Part shown: piece after piece, positions 36,768 through 45,945 of the stretch
Position numbering within the stretch: position 1 is the first letter of the stretch
Layout of the letters: each line of letters starts with the position of its first letter
From: Mesorhizobium sp. 61-13
GTDB lineage: Bacteria; Pseudomonadota; Alphaproteobacteria; Rhizobiales; Rhizobiaceae
Assembly: GCA_001897075.1 (NCBI GenBank)
Contig: MKRZ01000135.1
Location: forward strand, 43,674 to 95,769
Length of the DNA stretch: 52,096 nt
Direction of reading: 5' to 3'
Position numbers and translations under genes: made by a program
Notes under the pieces: model-generated
What the model was told of the DNA's origin: nothing
Seen by the model: only the letters and a program-made list of their open reading frames with translations
Databases searched by the model: none

Positions 36768-39700
36768 CTATCCGATCTCGTGAATTTTCACCGTCGGCAC
36801 AACCTGTGCGGCAATCTCGCACAGGTGCCGATGGTGTGTGAGGTAGACCACCTGTCCGACCTGAGCCATCTGCCCGAATAGCCGGAACACCTCCTCCGAG
36901 CGGGGCTCGTCGAATGTTTCCATGATGTCGTCGGCAATAAAGGGAACCGAAGGACGCGCCGTCGCGAACTCTTCGTAGCCGGCTAGGCGCAACGCCAGAT
37001 AGAGCTGGAACTGCGTGCCCTTGGACATCTCGACCGCAAGCTTGGAGCCGCCATGCCGCGATAGGCCGATCAGCGCTTCGCGGTCCTTGTCGGGTCGCGT
37101 GGCAAGACCGGTGTATTCATCGCGTGTGATTATCCGGAACGCTTCGGATGCCCGGTTCATCATTGCGCTGCGGTGCTTGTCGCGATAGGCGCGAATGCCG
37201 TGCTCGGCGACCAGGCTTCCGCTCCTGAGGCGAAGATAGTGCAGCGCCAGATCCTCGATTTCCAGAAGCAAGGTGCGCCGTTTCGCCTCGAGGCGGGCAG
37301 CAGCATCATCGCCGCCGATGGCGGTCAGACGATCTGTTGCACGTGCCTTGTCGGCGAATAAGTTCTTTGATCGGCCGTCGAGATCTTCAAGCCGCGTGAT
37401 GAGCTCTGCCTGCTCCCGCTGCAGCTCCGCCAGGTCGACGTCTGCTAGGCTGGCCAAGGCAGCCTCCAGCGATGGCATCTGCATCTCACCGACGATCTGC
37501 CGTGTGAGCTTACTTTGCTGCTCGACCAGTTCATCCCTTTTGCGGCAGCGTTCGAGACCTTGTCGAACATCCGCAAGCGATTCGACCTGGAAGAATTCGG
37601 TCAGTTCCTTTTTGCGCGCAGCATGGACCGCGATCTCAACGTCCAGCCGCTCGCGTTCGGTCGCGAGGTCGACAAGAGTCTGATCCCGTTCCAGCCGTTT
37701 CGCCTCGACCTGTTTGGCTTCCTGGTTCTGCCTGAGCAGGGTCTTGGCGGCGTCAACGGGATTGCTGCCGTCGAACGTATCGCCGAGTGCGTCATGCAGC
37801 TGGGCGACCAACGCGATGAAGGACTTTCGATCCATCTCCATGGCGTCTATGCGATGACGCAGATCATCCTTCTCGCGCAAAGCTTCGGGGAGGCCGGCCA
37901 TTGCGTCGAGAAGTTCCCGGACAGCGCTAACACTGCCTTCCCCGTTGAACCAGGTTCCTGCGAGGGCGCTCTCCCATTTCTTCTGCCACTCTTCTGATGC
38001 AGTGATGGCTTCGTTGAGCTCCGCTTTCCGTCGAAGCTCGGCCGCGTTCAATTCACCGACGCGTTTTTGGGCGTCCTGCCGTTTGGCCTGCACTGCATTA
38101 TGGTCCGCGAGGATGGTGTCGGCAGCGTGCATCAGAGCTGCTACATCCAGACCATCGTCATCGATCCCGGCGCTGATCAGGATCGCGGCGAGCGTACCCT
38201 GCTCCTTTGCGAGCACAGTCCTGGCATCTTCAGCGTCACTCAAGGCATGGCGCAGATCATCCCACGCGGCCAGCGCCAAAGTGCGGATTTCAGCCCATCG
38301 GCCGATCCTTGTCAGCCATGACACGACGGACTCATCGTCATCAAGATCGATTTCCACTGGCGTTTCGGACCCGATCTCGCGTCGCAATGTCTGCAGTTCG
38401 TCATCGATATCCCGCAGCAACTGGCGTTGGCGGTCGACGCTTGCCCTGTTTACCGCCAACCCTGCGGTCAGGAAGCGCAGCTCCTCGAGTTGCCTGGCGC
38501 TGTTCAGACGTGCGGCCGCGGCTGCATCGGTCACTCGCATGCGGGTCTCGAAGCGATCGGCCGTTTCCCGGTCGAGGACCGACAGATGCTGCGCCCAGGC
38601 GTCATCCCGGTCCACAAGGGCGGCCTTCGCCTCCTCATCATCCATGATGTCGATCGTGTCGCGAAGTGCAGCCAGACGTGCGGCATCTTCCTCCTGCTTC
38701 GTCGAGAGCTCTCGCTCTCGCTCGACAATCTGCGAGCGACGCTTCTCCAATTCGCTGTGGGTCGACTTCCAGGTTTCGAGGCGTTCGGTTCCGGGCGGAG
38801 ATATACGCCGGAGAGCGTCACCGTCACCGGCCCATGGGTGCAGTTCAATTGCGGCATCATCGAAGGCTTGGCGTTTGGCGGGAACAGCGCGCTCGGCAAA
38901 GCGAGTTTCGGCAACAAGATTGCCGTCGCGCAAGCGGCGCAGCACCGATTGAAGGTGGGCTATCTTCCCGGCATCGAAGGCGACACCCTGGCCATCGAGC
39001 GCTTGCCGGTCACGCTGCTCATTCTCCACAGCTTGCCGGGCTGCCTCGTACTCCCTTTCGGCAGATTGCCGTGCGACGTCGACGCCGGACTTTTCGCTGA
39101 CCAGATCACGCAGCGTCCCGATCGTGGCAGCCGGTATCAGGAGCGACTTCGGATCGTCGACGTCTGACTGGCCCAGCGTGGCGAGGATGAGATCGACCTT
39201 GCGGTTCGATTCAGACAACGCCTGCTTCCGCTTCGGCAGATCTTCCTGCGCGGTCGCATAGCGTGCGGCTGCGTCCGACAGCTGATCGAGTTGATCTGCC
39301 ATCTCAAGCAGACGGTTTTCGACCACGAGCCCTTCCAGTTCCTCCCGGACTTTCTGCTCGCGCTGCGTGATGCCGGCCAGCTCAGTTTGAAGCCGCGTCT
39401 CTTCAACAATAAGATCAGGAAGTGCGGATGCCCACTCGGCAGGCGGATGCGGCAGATCCGCATACTCCAAAAGCTGTTCGTCTTCCCGACGGTAGTCAGC
39501 CGCCAAGGGGTGGGATCTCAGTACGCGTGCGATCTCGTCATGGCGGACCCTTGTCGTCCCGATCTCCTTCATGACGACGTCATAGGCGGTTTCAGCCTGT
39601 TCGAGCGCTGACGTCAGCGTTCTGTAAGCCGAGGCCTGGACGTCGATTTCATCACGCTGCGATTTGAGGCCCGCGATCTGGTGTTTCACGCCGGCGATCT

Positions 39701-40247
39701 TCGTCGAGCTGGCGCGCTTCCGGAAAATGTTATCGGCTTCAGTGATCGCGGCCTCAAGTATGGAACTGATTCCGGCGAGGCCCGCACTCGCCGAGAAGAG
39801 CAACTCCCCCAGATCGCCTTTGCTTTGGAGAATAGCGTTGCCGCCATCTTCCAGGGTCTGATCATCGAGCGAGAACATCATCCGATAGGCGTCGCGCGTC
39901 AGTCCGGCGAGCGGGACGCTCAGCAACGCTTCGTTGATCGGCTGACCTTGTCCGTTCAGAAGGGAATTGCTGCGCTGCTTGAATCGCTTGAATTCATGCG
40001 CCTGCCCGTCGAATTCGAGGCATGCGCCGATTTCCATCGCCTTGCCCTGATGCATGAACCCGTACTTCGTTCGCTCTTCGATGCCAAACAGCAGGTCGAG
40101 ATAGGCTGACAGCGACGTGGATTTGCCTGCTTCGTTCAACCCGTAGACGATGTGCAGATCCGGCGTACCGGCGACATGCTCCCCGAAATCGATCGAATAG
40201 TCGGTGAACTTGCCGTAGCGAGTAAGATCGAGCCGGCGCAGCCGCAT
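36768..40247 (-). CDS. yhaN: YhaN-like SMC/Rad50-type ATPase
   Basis: 1159-residue SbcC/Rad50-like protein. The N-terminus MRLRRLDLTRYGKFTDYSID and Walker A YGLNEAGKST (about residues 36-45) match YhaN. A long coiled-coil middle (about 170-950, many Glu/Arg/Leu heptads) separates the two ATPase halves. Walker B PFIADDIMETFDEPRSEEVF near 1095 and the switch histidine VVYLTHHRHL close the cassette. Zinc-hook CxxC was not seen. It overlaps the yhaO-like gene by ATGA, as in bacterial Mre11-Rad50 type pairs that process DNA ends. Confidence 0.88.
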   Translation of the reverse strand: MRLRRLDLTRYGKFTDYSIDFGEHVAGTPDLHIVYGLNEAGKSTSLSAYLDLLFGIEERTKYGFMHQGKAMEIGACLEFDGQAHEFKRFKQRSNSLLNGQGQPINEALLSVPLAGLTRDAYRMMFSLDDQTLEDGGNAILQSKGDLGELLFSASAGLAGISSILEAAITEADNIFRKRASSTKIAGVKHQIAGLKSQRDEIDVQASAYRTLTSALEQAETAYDVVMKEIGTTRVRHDEIARVLRSHPLAADYRREDEQLLEYADLPHPPAEWASALPDLIVEETRLQTELAGITQREQKVREELEGLVVENRLLEMADQLDQLSDAAARYATAQEDLPKRKQALSESNRKVDLILATLGQSDVDDPKSLLIPAATIGTLRDLVSEKSGVDVARQSAEREYEAARQAVENEQRDRQALDGQGVAFDAGKIAHLQSVLRRLRDGNLVAETRFAERAVPAKRQAFDDAAIELHPWAGDGDALRRISPPGTERLETWKSTHSELEKRRSQIVERERELSTKQEEDAARLAALRDTIDIMDDEEAKAALVDRDDAWAQHLSVLDRETADRFETRMRVTDAAAAARLNSARQLEELRFLTAGLAVNRASVDRQRQLLRDIDDELQTLRREIGSETPVEIDLDDDESVVSWLTRIGRWAEIRTLALAAWDDLRHALSDAEDARTVLAKEQGTLAAILISAGIDDDGLDVAALMHAADTILADHNAVQAKRQDAQKRVGELNAAELRRKAELNEAITASEEWQKKWESALAGTWFNGEGSVSAVRELLDAMAGLPEALREKDDLRHRIDAMEMDRKSFIALVAQLHDALGDTFDGSNPVDAAKTLLRQNQEAKQVEAKRLERDQTLVDLATERERLDVEIAVHAARKKELTEFFQVESLADVRQGLERCRKRDELVEQQSKLTRQIVGEMQMPSLEAALASLADVDLAELQREQAELITRLEDLDGRSKNLFADKARATDRLTAIGGDDAAARLEAKRRTLLLEIEDLALHYLRLRSGSLVAEHGIRAYRDKHRSAMMNRASEAFRIITRDEYTGLATRPDKDREALIGLSRHGGSKLAVEMSKGTQFQLYLALRLAGYEEFATARPSVPFIADDIMETFDEPRSEEVFRLFGQMAQVGQVVYLTHHRHLCEIAAQVVPTVKIHEIG

Positions 40248-41518
40248 CAGCTGATCTCCGACACTTCTGGTTTGAGCCGGGCGAGCATGTCCTCGCTGCC
40301 CTCCGTCAGCAACTGGTCGATCAGGACTTCGAACGCGGTTTCGTTATCGCCGCTGAAACCCCGCGCCTCCGGCGGCAAGTCATCGCGCAGTTCTTTGACC
40401 AGATCACGCACGGCCTCGCGAACACCATGCTGGTGAATGATGTCGCTGCGCATCAGCTCGCCGAGTTCCAGGACCGGGTCGGCGGTAGCTCCTCCAACCG
40501 GCGCGCTGATCGGCGCCGTGGTGGCGATCTCGATCTTCTCGATCCAGGTCTTGCCGAGCCGTTCGGCACGCTGCTCGGTCTCTGCCAGCAGCAGATCGCC
40601 ATCGCGGCGCAGTTGCCATGACAAAGGCGTCGCACCCGTCAATCGAAGGCGACCTACGAGGTTTGATGAGCGTGTACGGTCACGGACGACACCCATGCTT
40701 TGCTCAATGAGTTCGGCCGCTTCTCGCCACGTCATAGCGGAGGAAAGATCCACGGATATCCGTTCGAACTGGGCAATGCTGGTGGCACGTTCTTCGACGG
40801 TAAGGGTGTGGTCATCATTGACCGTGACGAGCGTAACGGTCTTCTCACCGGCTTCGTTGATGTCGCGGCCTTGCGGCATCCCCGGCATGATCACCATGCG
40901 GTCGCCCGCGTGCTGTGCACGGATATGGATATGCCCCAGGGCCCAGTAATCGAAACCCCAGCCATGAAGGTCAGACGCCTTGCAGGGTGCATAGAGATCG
41001 TGGCCTGGCGCGCCGGCGAGACTCGTATGCATAATGCCGATATTGATCGCGTCCGGGGTAGGGCGGTGATATTTCTCGAGGAGGCTTTCCGGTGCTTGCG
41101 GCTTAGCAAAGCTCAGGCCGTGGATGGAAAGGTCGAGGTCGCCTCTGGTGAGGTTAATAGCGTCGGCGCGCCCACCAAATCTCGTGACCAAAGGTGGCAG
41201 GATCAGCTCCTGAGTGATCCTCGACATGGCATCGTGATTTCCGCGAATGATGAACGTTGCGATGCTGGCTTCATGAAGCCGCTGCATCTGGCTTGCCAGA
41301 AAGCGGGCGGTTTTCATCGACGTCTGATCACCGTCGTACAGATCGCCAGCGATGATCAGTGCATCGACCTGTTCATCGATGCAGAGATCCACGATGGCGA
41401 TCAGGGCTTGGCGTGTTGCGTCGCCAATCAGCTCGGCGAGATCACTATTGCGCATCGCCAGCGAGCGCAGTGGGGAATCGAGGTGAAGGTCGGCCGTGTG
41501 AACAAATCGAAATGCCAT
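40247..41518 (-). CDS. yhaO: YhaO/SbcD-like metallophosphatase exonuclease
   Basis: 423-residue Mre11/SbcD-type nuclease subunit. The phosphoesterase motifs are complete: DLHLDSPL (residues 10-17), GDLYDGD, RGNHD, and the later MHTS and GHIH. ATG 41518 (MAFRFVHTADLHLDSPL) is the family start; the longer frame to 41557 is not conserved. The C-terminal half (about 280-423) is the capping and partner-binding region. Its gap to tniQ (134 bp) probably holds the promoter for yhaO-yhaN. Confidence 0.9.
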   Translation of the reverse strand: MAFRFVHTADLHLDSPLRSLAMRNSDLAELIGDATRQALIAIVDLCIDEQVDALIIAGDLYDGDQTSMKTARFLASQMQRLHEASIATFIIRGNHDAMSRITQELILPPLVTRFGGRADAINLTRGDLDLSIHGLSFAKPQAPESLLEKYHRPTPDAINIGIMHTSLAGAPGHDLYAPCKASDLHGWGFDYWALGHIHIRAQHAGDRMVIMPGMPQGRDINEAGEKTVTLVTVNDDHTLTVEERATSIAQFERISVDLSSAMTWREAAELIEQSMGVVRDRTRSSNLVGRLRLTGATPLSWQLRRDGDLLLAETEQRAERLGKTWIEKIEIATTAPISAPVGGATADPVLELGELMRSDIIHQHGVREAVRDLVKELRDDLPPEARGFSGDNETAFEVLIDQLLTEGSEDMLARLKPEVSEIS

Positions 41519-41652
41519 ACTATGATGTTTGTCCGATTTCGGGCAGATATTGAACAAGAGACTATCGTATTGTCATCGACAGCGCACAGAATACTCGTCC
41601 ACTATGCGCCGCGTCGCTGCATCCGCCTCTCTGGTGACGCTCGGCGCGATCG

Positions 41653-42684
41653 TCAGTATTCGGCTGATTGCCGCCCTCTATGGTGGCTACCGGATTGCAT
41701 GATCCGAAAATAGGCGGTGAACAGCGCGGATCGGTCGGCGGCAGGCGGCAAGCGCTTCCGCCGCGGCGAACCTTGGTGCGTCTCTAGGAAATCCGCAAAG
41801 CGCGCGATCATCGCCTCATGGCCACCTGCGGCTACGATCATCCAGCGCCGGTATGCGTCGGCCCCCTCCATGTCGTTCACCAGCCAGTCAGGAGGTTTTG
41901 CTGCGAGCGCCTCGAAGCAGCGAATGCGCGCGGCGGTAGAGAGATTCGTGAGTGTCATCCCCGAACGGACCCCGGCGGTGACTGGCGTGCGCAGCACGCG
42001 CGAGACGGCGTCGCTGGTTCTCGCCGAATCCCTGACCGACTCCACCCGGCATATATCAGCGATCGCGCGCTCCAGGCGGCGTGCTGACGCCTTGACCGAG
42101 GCCTTCGGCGCAGTACGCAGGTCGAATCCGCATCGTGCGCAAAAATGCTGTGAGACCAGATCGGCTTGGTCGAAGGTAGCGATGCCGGCGCGGCAGCCCG
42201 GGCATCGATCCCGAAGGCCACAAGCATGCACGAAGCACGAGATACGCGATGCAAGCCGCCACTGCCGCCGGAAATAGGGCGCCTCGTCCCCGGCAAGGCA
42301 AAGCGGGCAATATTGCATCCAGGTCGAACGGTTCCGGTGCGCATTATCGCGCAGCGGCAACAGGAGCGCGGTTATGGCGACGCCGTCCACCGTCATCGAT
42401 GAGATAGCTCCTAGTGGCAGGTGCGTTTGATGGCAAAGCAGCATGGCGACGTTGCGCGGCAACCGATGGTCGAGGCGCGGCGACCACATCCCGTCGCCGA
42501 ACTCGAGGACGCCGGCAAACGACCGCGGCGCGATGCCGTTAGCGATTCCAAGACGGTGCAGCCAGCTCGACAGCAGCTCGTCCGGAAGCGGCTCGATGGA
42601 AACAGGCCACCTATCCGGAGCGACGTCGCTATATCGCTGGCGGACCTCGATCGCGAAACCCGCGTGTGCGGCATTCCCTGTCAC
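41653..42684 (-). CDS. tniQ: TniQ, transposon target-selection protein
   Basis: 343-residue TniQ/TnsD-family protein. The N-terminal signature PVSIEPLPDELLSSWLHRLG and the zinc-finger cysteines (CPLC, CGLRDRCPGC, HFCARCGFDL; about residues 125-190) are typical. In Tn5053 and Tn7 relatives it recognises the target together with TniB. GTG 42684 overlaps the tniB stop (GTGA). It ends the tniABQ operon, directly followed by cargo. Confidence 0.92.
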   Translation of the reverse strand: MTGNAAHAGFAIEVRQRYSDVAPDRWPVSIEPLPDELLSSWLHRLGIANGIAPRSFAGVLEFGDGMWSPRLDHRLPRNVAMLLCHQTHLPLGAISSMTVDGVAITALLLPLRDNAHRNRSTWMQYCPLCLAGDEAPYFRRQWRLASRISCFVHACGLRDRCPGCRAGIATFDQADLVSQHFCARCGFDLRTAPKASVKASARRLERAIADICRVESVRDSARTSDAVSRVLRTPVTAGVRSGMTLTNLSTAARIRCFEALAAKPPDWLVNDMEGADAYRRWMIVAAGGHEAMIARFADFLETHQGSPRRKRLPPAADRSALFTAYFRIMQSGSHHRGRQSAEY

Positions 42685-43559
42685 AGCAGGTTGTCGCGCA
42701 CCGGCGCCCGACGCCGCTTCGACACCGGGACGTAGCGCAACGCCTCGATGCCCGATTTCGAGATCCGCTCCTCGCCGGTCCTCACCGCGGCCGTGGCCGC
42801 CGCGGAGACGATCGCCACGACCTCGCCTATCAATCCCTCGGAGAGCTGAAAGATAGTTCGCGCCGTGGGTTCATCCGAAAGGTCGGATGCGCGGGCGAGC
42901 GGCAAGGCGCTCTCAAGGCTGTCAAGCAGCGCAAGAAACTCCTCGCCATATTGCCAACGCGGCACGGCGTGCAGGTCGAACCGGGTCCCCATTTCAGCGG
43001 TCTGGTTGACGAAGTCATAGACGGCGACCTCACCGATCAGAACCGGCGAGATGTCGAACTGGCGACCGATCCTGCGAAGGAAGGAAAGCACGCCCTCGAC
43101 GTCGCGCGCGCGGCCGCGCAGAGCATTGTGGAACTCATCGAAAATCAGGATCTTGGGCTTCAGCCTGTCAAGCAGATGATCGACCTGTTCTGCCTTGCGG
43201 CCGACGTCCCGGCTGCTGCCCGTCGGCGCGTGCAACGCCTGCAGGATACTTCCGTAGAAATGGGTGAGACCTGCGCCCTCGCGCGTCTGCACCACCCACA
43301 CCCGCTGCTGTTCGGCTGTTCTCAGATGTCCGACTGCGAAGCGTTCGGCGATCATGGTTTTGCCGTTGGCATAGGGTCCGACGAGCATCAGTCCTCGGGT
43401 CCGCAAAGATGGAGGCCGTGACAGAAGCTCGGCAAGACGTTCGTGCGCTGTAAGCGCCACCTGATGTCCGATCCACCGCGGCGTCTGGATGTAGGCGATC
43501 CGCTCTTCCGTGCTGCGGTCAAGGTGCGGGCGCACGTGATCAAGCAGATGATCCGCCAC
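42681..43559 (-). CDS. tniB: TniB, TnsC-like AAA+ transposition regulator
   Basis: 292-residue AAA+ ATPase that links target selection to the transposase. Walker A GPYANGKT and Walker B ILIFDEFHN lie near residues 61 and 140. The start was set at GTG 43559, giving MADHLLDHVRPHLDRSTEERI, because a TGGAGGA site lies about eight bases upstream and the gene then begins one base after the tniA stop. The frame is open upstream but would run far into tniA. Confidence 0.92.
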   Translation of the reverse strand: MADHLLDHVRPHLDRSTEERIAYIQTPRWIGHQVALTAHERLAELLSRPPSLRTRGLMLVGPYANGKTMIAERFAVGHLRTAEQQRVWVVQTREGAGLTHFYGSILQALHAPTGSSRDVGRKAEQVDHLLDRLKPKILIFDEFHNALRGRARDVEGVLSFLRRIGRQFDISPVLIGEVAVYDFVNQTAEMGTRFDLHAVPRWQYGEEFLALLDSLESALPLARASDLSDEPTARTIFQLSEGLIGEVVAIVSAAATAAVRTGEERISKSGIEALRYVPVSKRRRAPVRDNLL

Positions 43560-43560
43560 G

Positions 43561-45213
43561 TCACCAATCCTCCACCGGCAGGCGGCGCTTCGGGCGAACG
43601 GAATGATCGGCAAGCGCCGGCGTTGCCGGCCGAATCGCGTCATAGGGCTTGGGCGCGTCTGCGGCGTGAGATTTGCGCACGGCATTGCGCAACTCTGCCT
43701 TGGACGGCTTCGGTCCGCCTGCGATCTCCGCGATTTGGCGGCGCAGCGTCACCTTCTCGACATTCGTGCGTGCATTCGCGGTGCGTCGCGACAGCCGGTC
43801 CGCCTCGTGCTCCCACAACGTCATCGGGGCAAGCATACCGTCGCGCCGCTCCACCGATCGGAACTCCCTGGTCTCGGGATCGCGAGCGTAGATGTGGCTG
43901 ATGTCGCGCGGATCGTATCGAAGCTCGAGCTTTCCTAGTCGGTCCCGCTGCGGAACCAGCTCGCTCAACCAAGGTGAATAATAGTCGAGTGCGAACATAC
44001 TGAGGCCCTGCGGCGAGATCCGTCGCTCCGTTCCGGGCATGAATGCCAGCAGGACCCGTATGGGATCATCGTCGAAGCGTGCAAGTTCATGTACCTGCCG
44101 ATCCCATTCTGATGCCGGCACCCTCAGAGTCCTGGCATTTTGCTGCAAGTTGTGGTCGATCAACGCGAGCGCGACGCATTGCTCGAGATCGGCGAAGCTG
44201 AGACGCGCCCGGCGCTCCGCGGGATATTGGTCGCGGTCCGCCACGGATCGGCCCGTCGAGCCAGGCTGCGTTGCAAGAACGCCGTTGAGCTTTCCGAGCA
44301 GCCTTTCGACCACGCCACCCTGATGCACGCGGCCGCGATCTCGGTAGCGGATACGAATACCGTAGTCTTCGCAACCGCGCTGAAAGGCATTCCCTTTGAA
44401 CTCCTTGGCGGAGTCGGTGACCAGCAATCGCGGTCGACCGAACATCGGCCACCCATGCTTGATGCCGCGCGCAACCAGCCATTCGTCCTTCGGGCACAGT
44501 GCCTGCGCCAGGCACAAGGCGATCGACAGCGCCGACGGCTTTTCGAGCGTCAGGCAGAAACCGAGAATGCAGCGCGTCGCCACGTCGGTGACGATCGTCA
44601 GATAGGGCCTGCCGACAAATGTACCGCCACCTTCGACGACCTCGACGAAGTTGATGTCGGTCGGCGTGTGATCGATCTGACAGACATCCAGCGGGTGCGC
44701 CGCATGGATGTATCCGGGCCTGCCCCTGAGCCGATGGAGATGTTTCGGGTTCGCGGATCGCTTCTTCGCGATTTCCTCGGGGCCAAACAGTGCGGGTATT
44801 CTCCGGGCGACTGTCAGATAGGACGGGGGAGACAGGCCGGCCTCCTCGCAGCGGGCGCGGATTTCGGCCACGACCGGAGCGAGAGGTGTAGCCTCCAACA
44901 CGAGCCACTGCTCTCGCAGTGTCGTCGCGATGATCTCCTCGATGTCCTTCTGGAGCCGCTTCTTTCGGGTCCTGTCTCCACCAGGCAAGAGCGATGTTAC
45001 GGTCCGATCGACGCGGTAGCGTGCCAGCAGATTGTAGACCTGCCTGGTCGAGAGGCGCAGCTCGGTGGCTGCCCGAACGATCGCCGCCCTTCGGGAACCC
45101 GAACCTTCCAGAATCTTGTCCAGCTCGCGCGCAACGCGCCGCGCCGCCGACCATGCTTCATCGGAGTGTGACGCGGCAGGCGCCGGTTTTAGGTTGTGCA
45201 ATCGGTTCGGCAA
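43561..45213 (-). CDS. tniA: TniA, DDE transposase
   Basis: 550-residue integrase-core transposase. An N-terminal helix-turn-helix region (ATELRLSTRQVYNLLARYR) binds the ends. The catalytic triad is readable: Asp181 (CQIDHTP), Asp267 (LLVTDSAKEF) and Glu303 (GVVERLLGKL). Size and the tniA-tniB-tniQ order match Tn5053/Tn402 and Tn552 relatives. It is the first gene of the operon, starting 107 bp inside the right end of the element. Confidence 0.94.
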   Translation of the reverse strand: MPNRLHNLKPAPAASHSDEAWSAARRVARELDKILEGSGSRRAAIVRAATELRLSTRQVYNLLARYRVDRTVTSLLPGGDRTRKKRLQKDIEEIIATTLREQWLVLEATPLAPVVAEIRARCEEAGLSPPSYLTVARRIPALFGPEEIAKKRSANPKHLHRLRGRPGYIHAAHPLDVCQIDHTPTDINFVEVVEGGGTFVGRPYLTIVTDVATRCILGFCLTLEKPSALSIALCLAQALCPKDEWLVARGIKHGWPMFGRPRLLVTDSAKEFKGNAFQRGCEDYGIRIRYRDRGRVHQGGVVERLLGKLNGVLATQPGSTGRSVADRDQYPAERRARLSFADLEQCVALALIDHNLQQNARTLRVPASEWDRQVHELARFDDDPIRVLLAFMPGTERRISPQGLSMFALDYYSPWLSELVPQRDRLGKLELRYDPRDISHIYARDPETREFRSVERRDGMLAPMTLWEHEADRLSRRTANARTNVEKVTLRRQIAEIAGGPKPSKAELRNAVRKSHAADAPKPYDAIRPATPALADHSVRPKRRLPVEDW

Positions 45214-45320
45214 AATGAGCGGTCAGTGAAATCGTTAGCGAAAAATCATGGCCGTCATAACGCTCAAACCTAAACAGCACATGACATTCTCACGATTGAA
45301 ATCGCGAATTGAAAGCGACA
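45214..45320. repeat. Right end of the TniABQ transposon with transposase-type repeats
   Basis: Between tniA and the gene fragment lie three short repeats read on the plus strand as TGAAATCG (45227-45234), TGAAATCG (45297-45304) and TGAAAGCG (45310-45317), with ACA ending at 45320. TniA/TnsB proteins bind several such repeats at element ends. A second possible end is the TGACA at 45282-45286. The interrupted downstream gene becomes family-like from about 45312, which favours 45320. Confidence 0.5.
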
Positions 45321-45823
45321 ACCGAAGCTTTGGCGCGACTCGATGAGCGGCTGGCCCGCTCGCCGGTCCGCGAGGGCTTTGTCGAGCGCCAGAATTTTGC
45401 CGACGCGGCCGCCGCGCTCTGGCTTGAAGGCGAACTCGTCCACCTGGAGGACTTAGTCCTGCACGACGCGCACATGGACATCCGCACCCCGACCCACGAG
45501 CTCACTCGCGCGCACGCGGTTTTGCGAGGCCGCCGGCGAATTCTATCGCAGAAGCCTAACTGGGCGCTCGGCCGCGAAGGATTGCGAGAGCTGACCGGTC
45601 GCGGGCACGCAACATCGGCGGCGGTTGGTGTCGGTCGGGAAGGGCAGGGGGCTGGAGCCAGCCCCGTTGAAGCCAATGTTCGGGATGACATTGAAGACGG
45701 TATTCTGGATGAGGAGTTTGCCGAGATCGACGCTGTCTTGGCACGGTCATCAAGAATCCTGAGCGGCGCCGACGTGCCGGCGAGGACGTCGCGTGCGGAC
45801 CAGCGGCCGGACCTGATCTACGA
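45321..45823 (+). pseudogene. RHE_PE00001-family (DUF1612-like) gene fragment, cut at both ends
   Basis: An in-frame fragment of about 167 codons reading TEALARLDERLARSPVREGF, LWLEGELVHLEDLVLHD, MDIRTPTHELTRAHAVLR and, at its end, SRADQRPDLIYD. From memory, this family is a large plasmid protein with a helix-turn-helix C-terminus of 350-400 residues. The 5' end is lost at the transposon end and the 3' half is lost at the IS21 insertion. A TTG at 45309 could open the frame, but a functional product is unlikely. I recall the intact gene as next to DUF1403 and scpB-like genes, which are here at 28.9-30.5 kb. Confidence 0.75.
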
Positions 45824-45830
45824 TGAGAGC

Positions 45831-45896
45831 GGCGGTGCAAAAACCGGCCACGGTAGCGGCGGGATAGTCCGGCCGCGGGCGGAGTAAAATCCGGCC
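45831..45896. repeat. IS21 left-end repeats (three copies)
   Basis: Three direct copies: GGCGGTGCAAAAACCGGCC (45831-45849), GGCGGGATAGTCCGGCC (45858-45874) and GGCGGAGTAAAATCCGGCC (45878-45896). They are transposase binding sites by analogy with IS21. Confidence 0.8.
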
Positions 45897-45945
45897 ACCT
45901 ATTTCCCTTCTGCATTGAACGCAGGAGGGACAGGGGATCTACACC

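Larger units (their letters stand above)
30540..45320. mobile_element. TniABQ-type (Tn5053/Tn7-like) transposon carrying nuclease/ATPase modules
   Basis: The block holds tniA, tniB and tniQ at its right side and three cargo modules of nucleases and ATPases. Genes on either side (scpB-like on the left, the RHE_PE00001-family fragment on the right) belong to a cluster that I recall as contiguous in other rhizobial plasmids, which suggests an insertion between them. Candidate termini both begin TGTCG with a further TGTCAT 24 or 34 bp inside. The five bases outside (ATTAG, ACCGA) do not match, so no target duplication is visible and the left boundary is tentative. No resolvase gene (tniR) was found. 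Confidence 0.55.
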
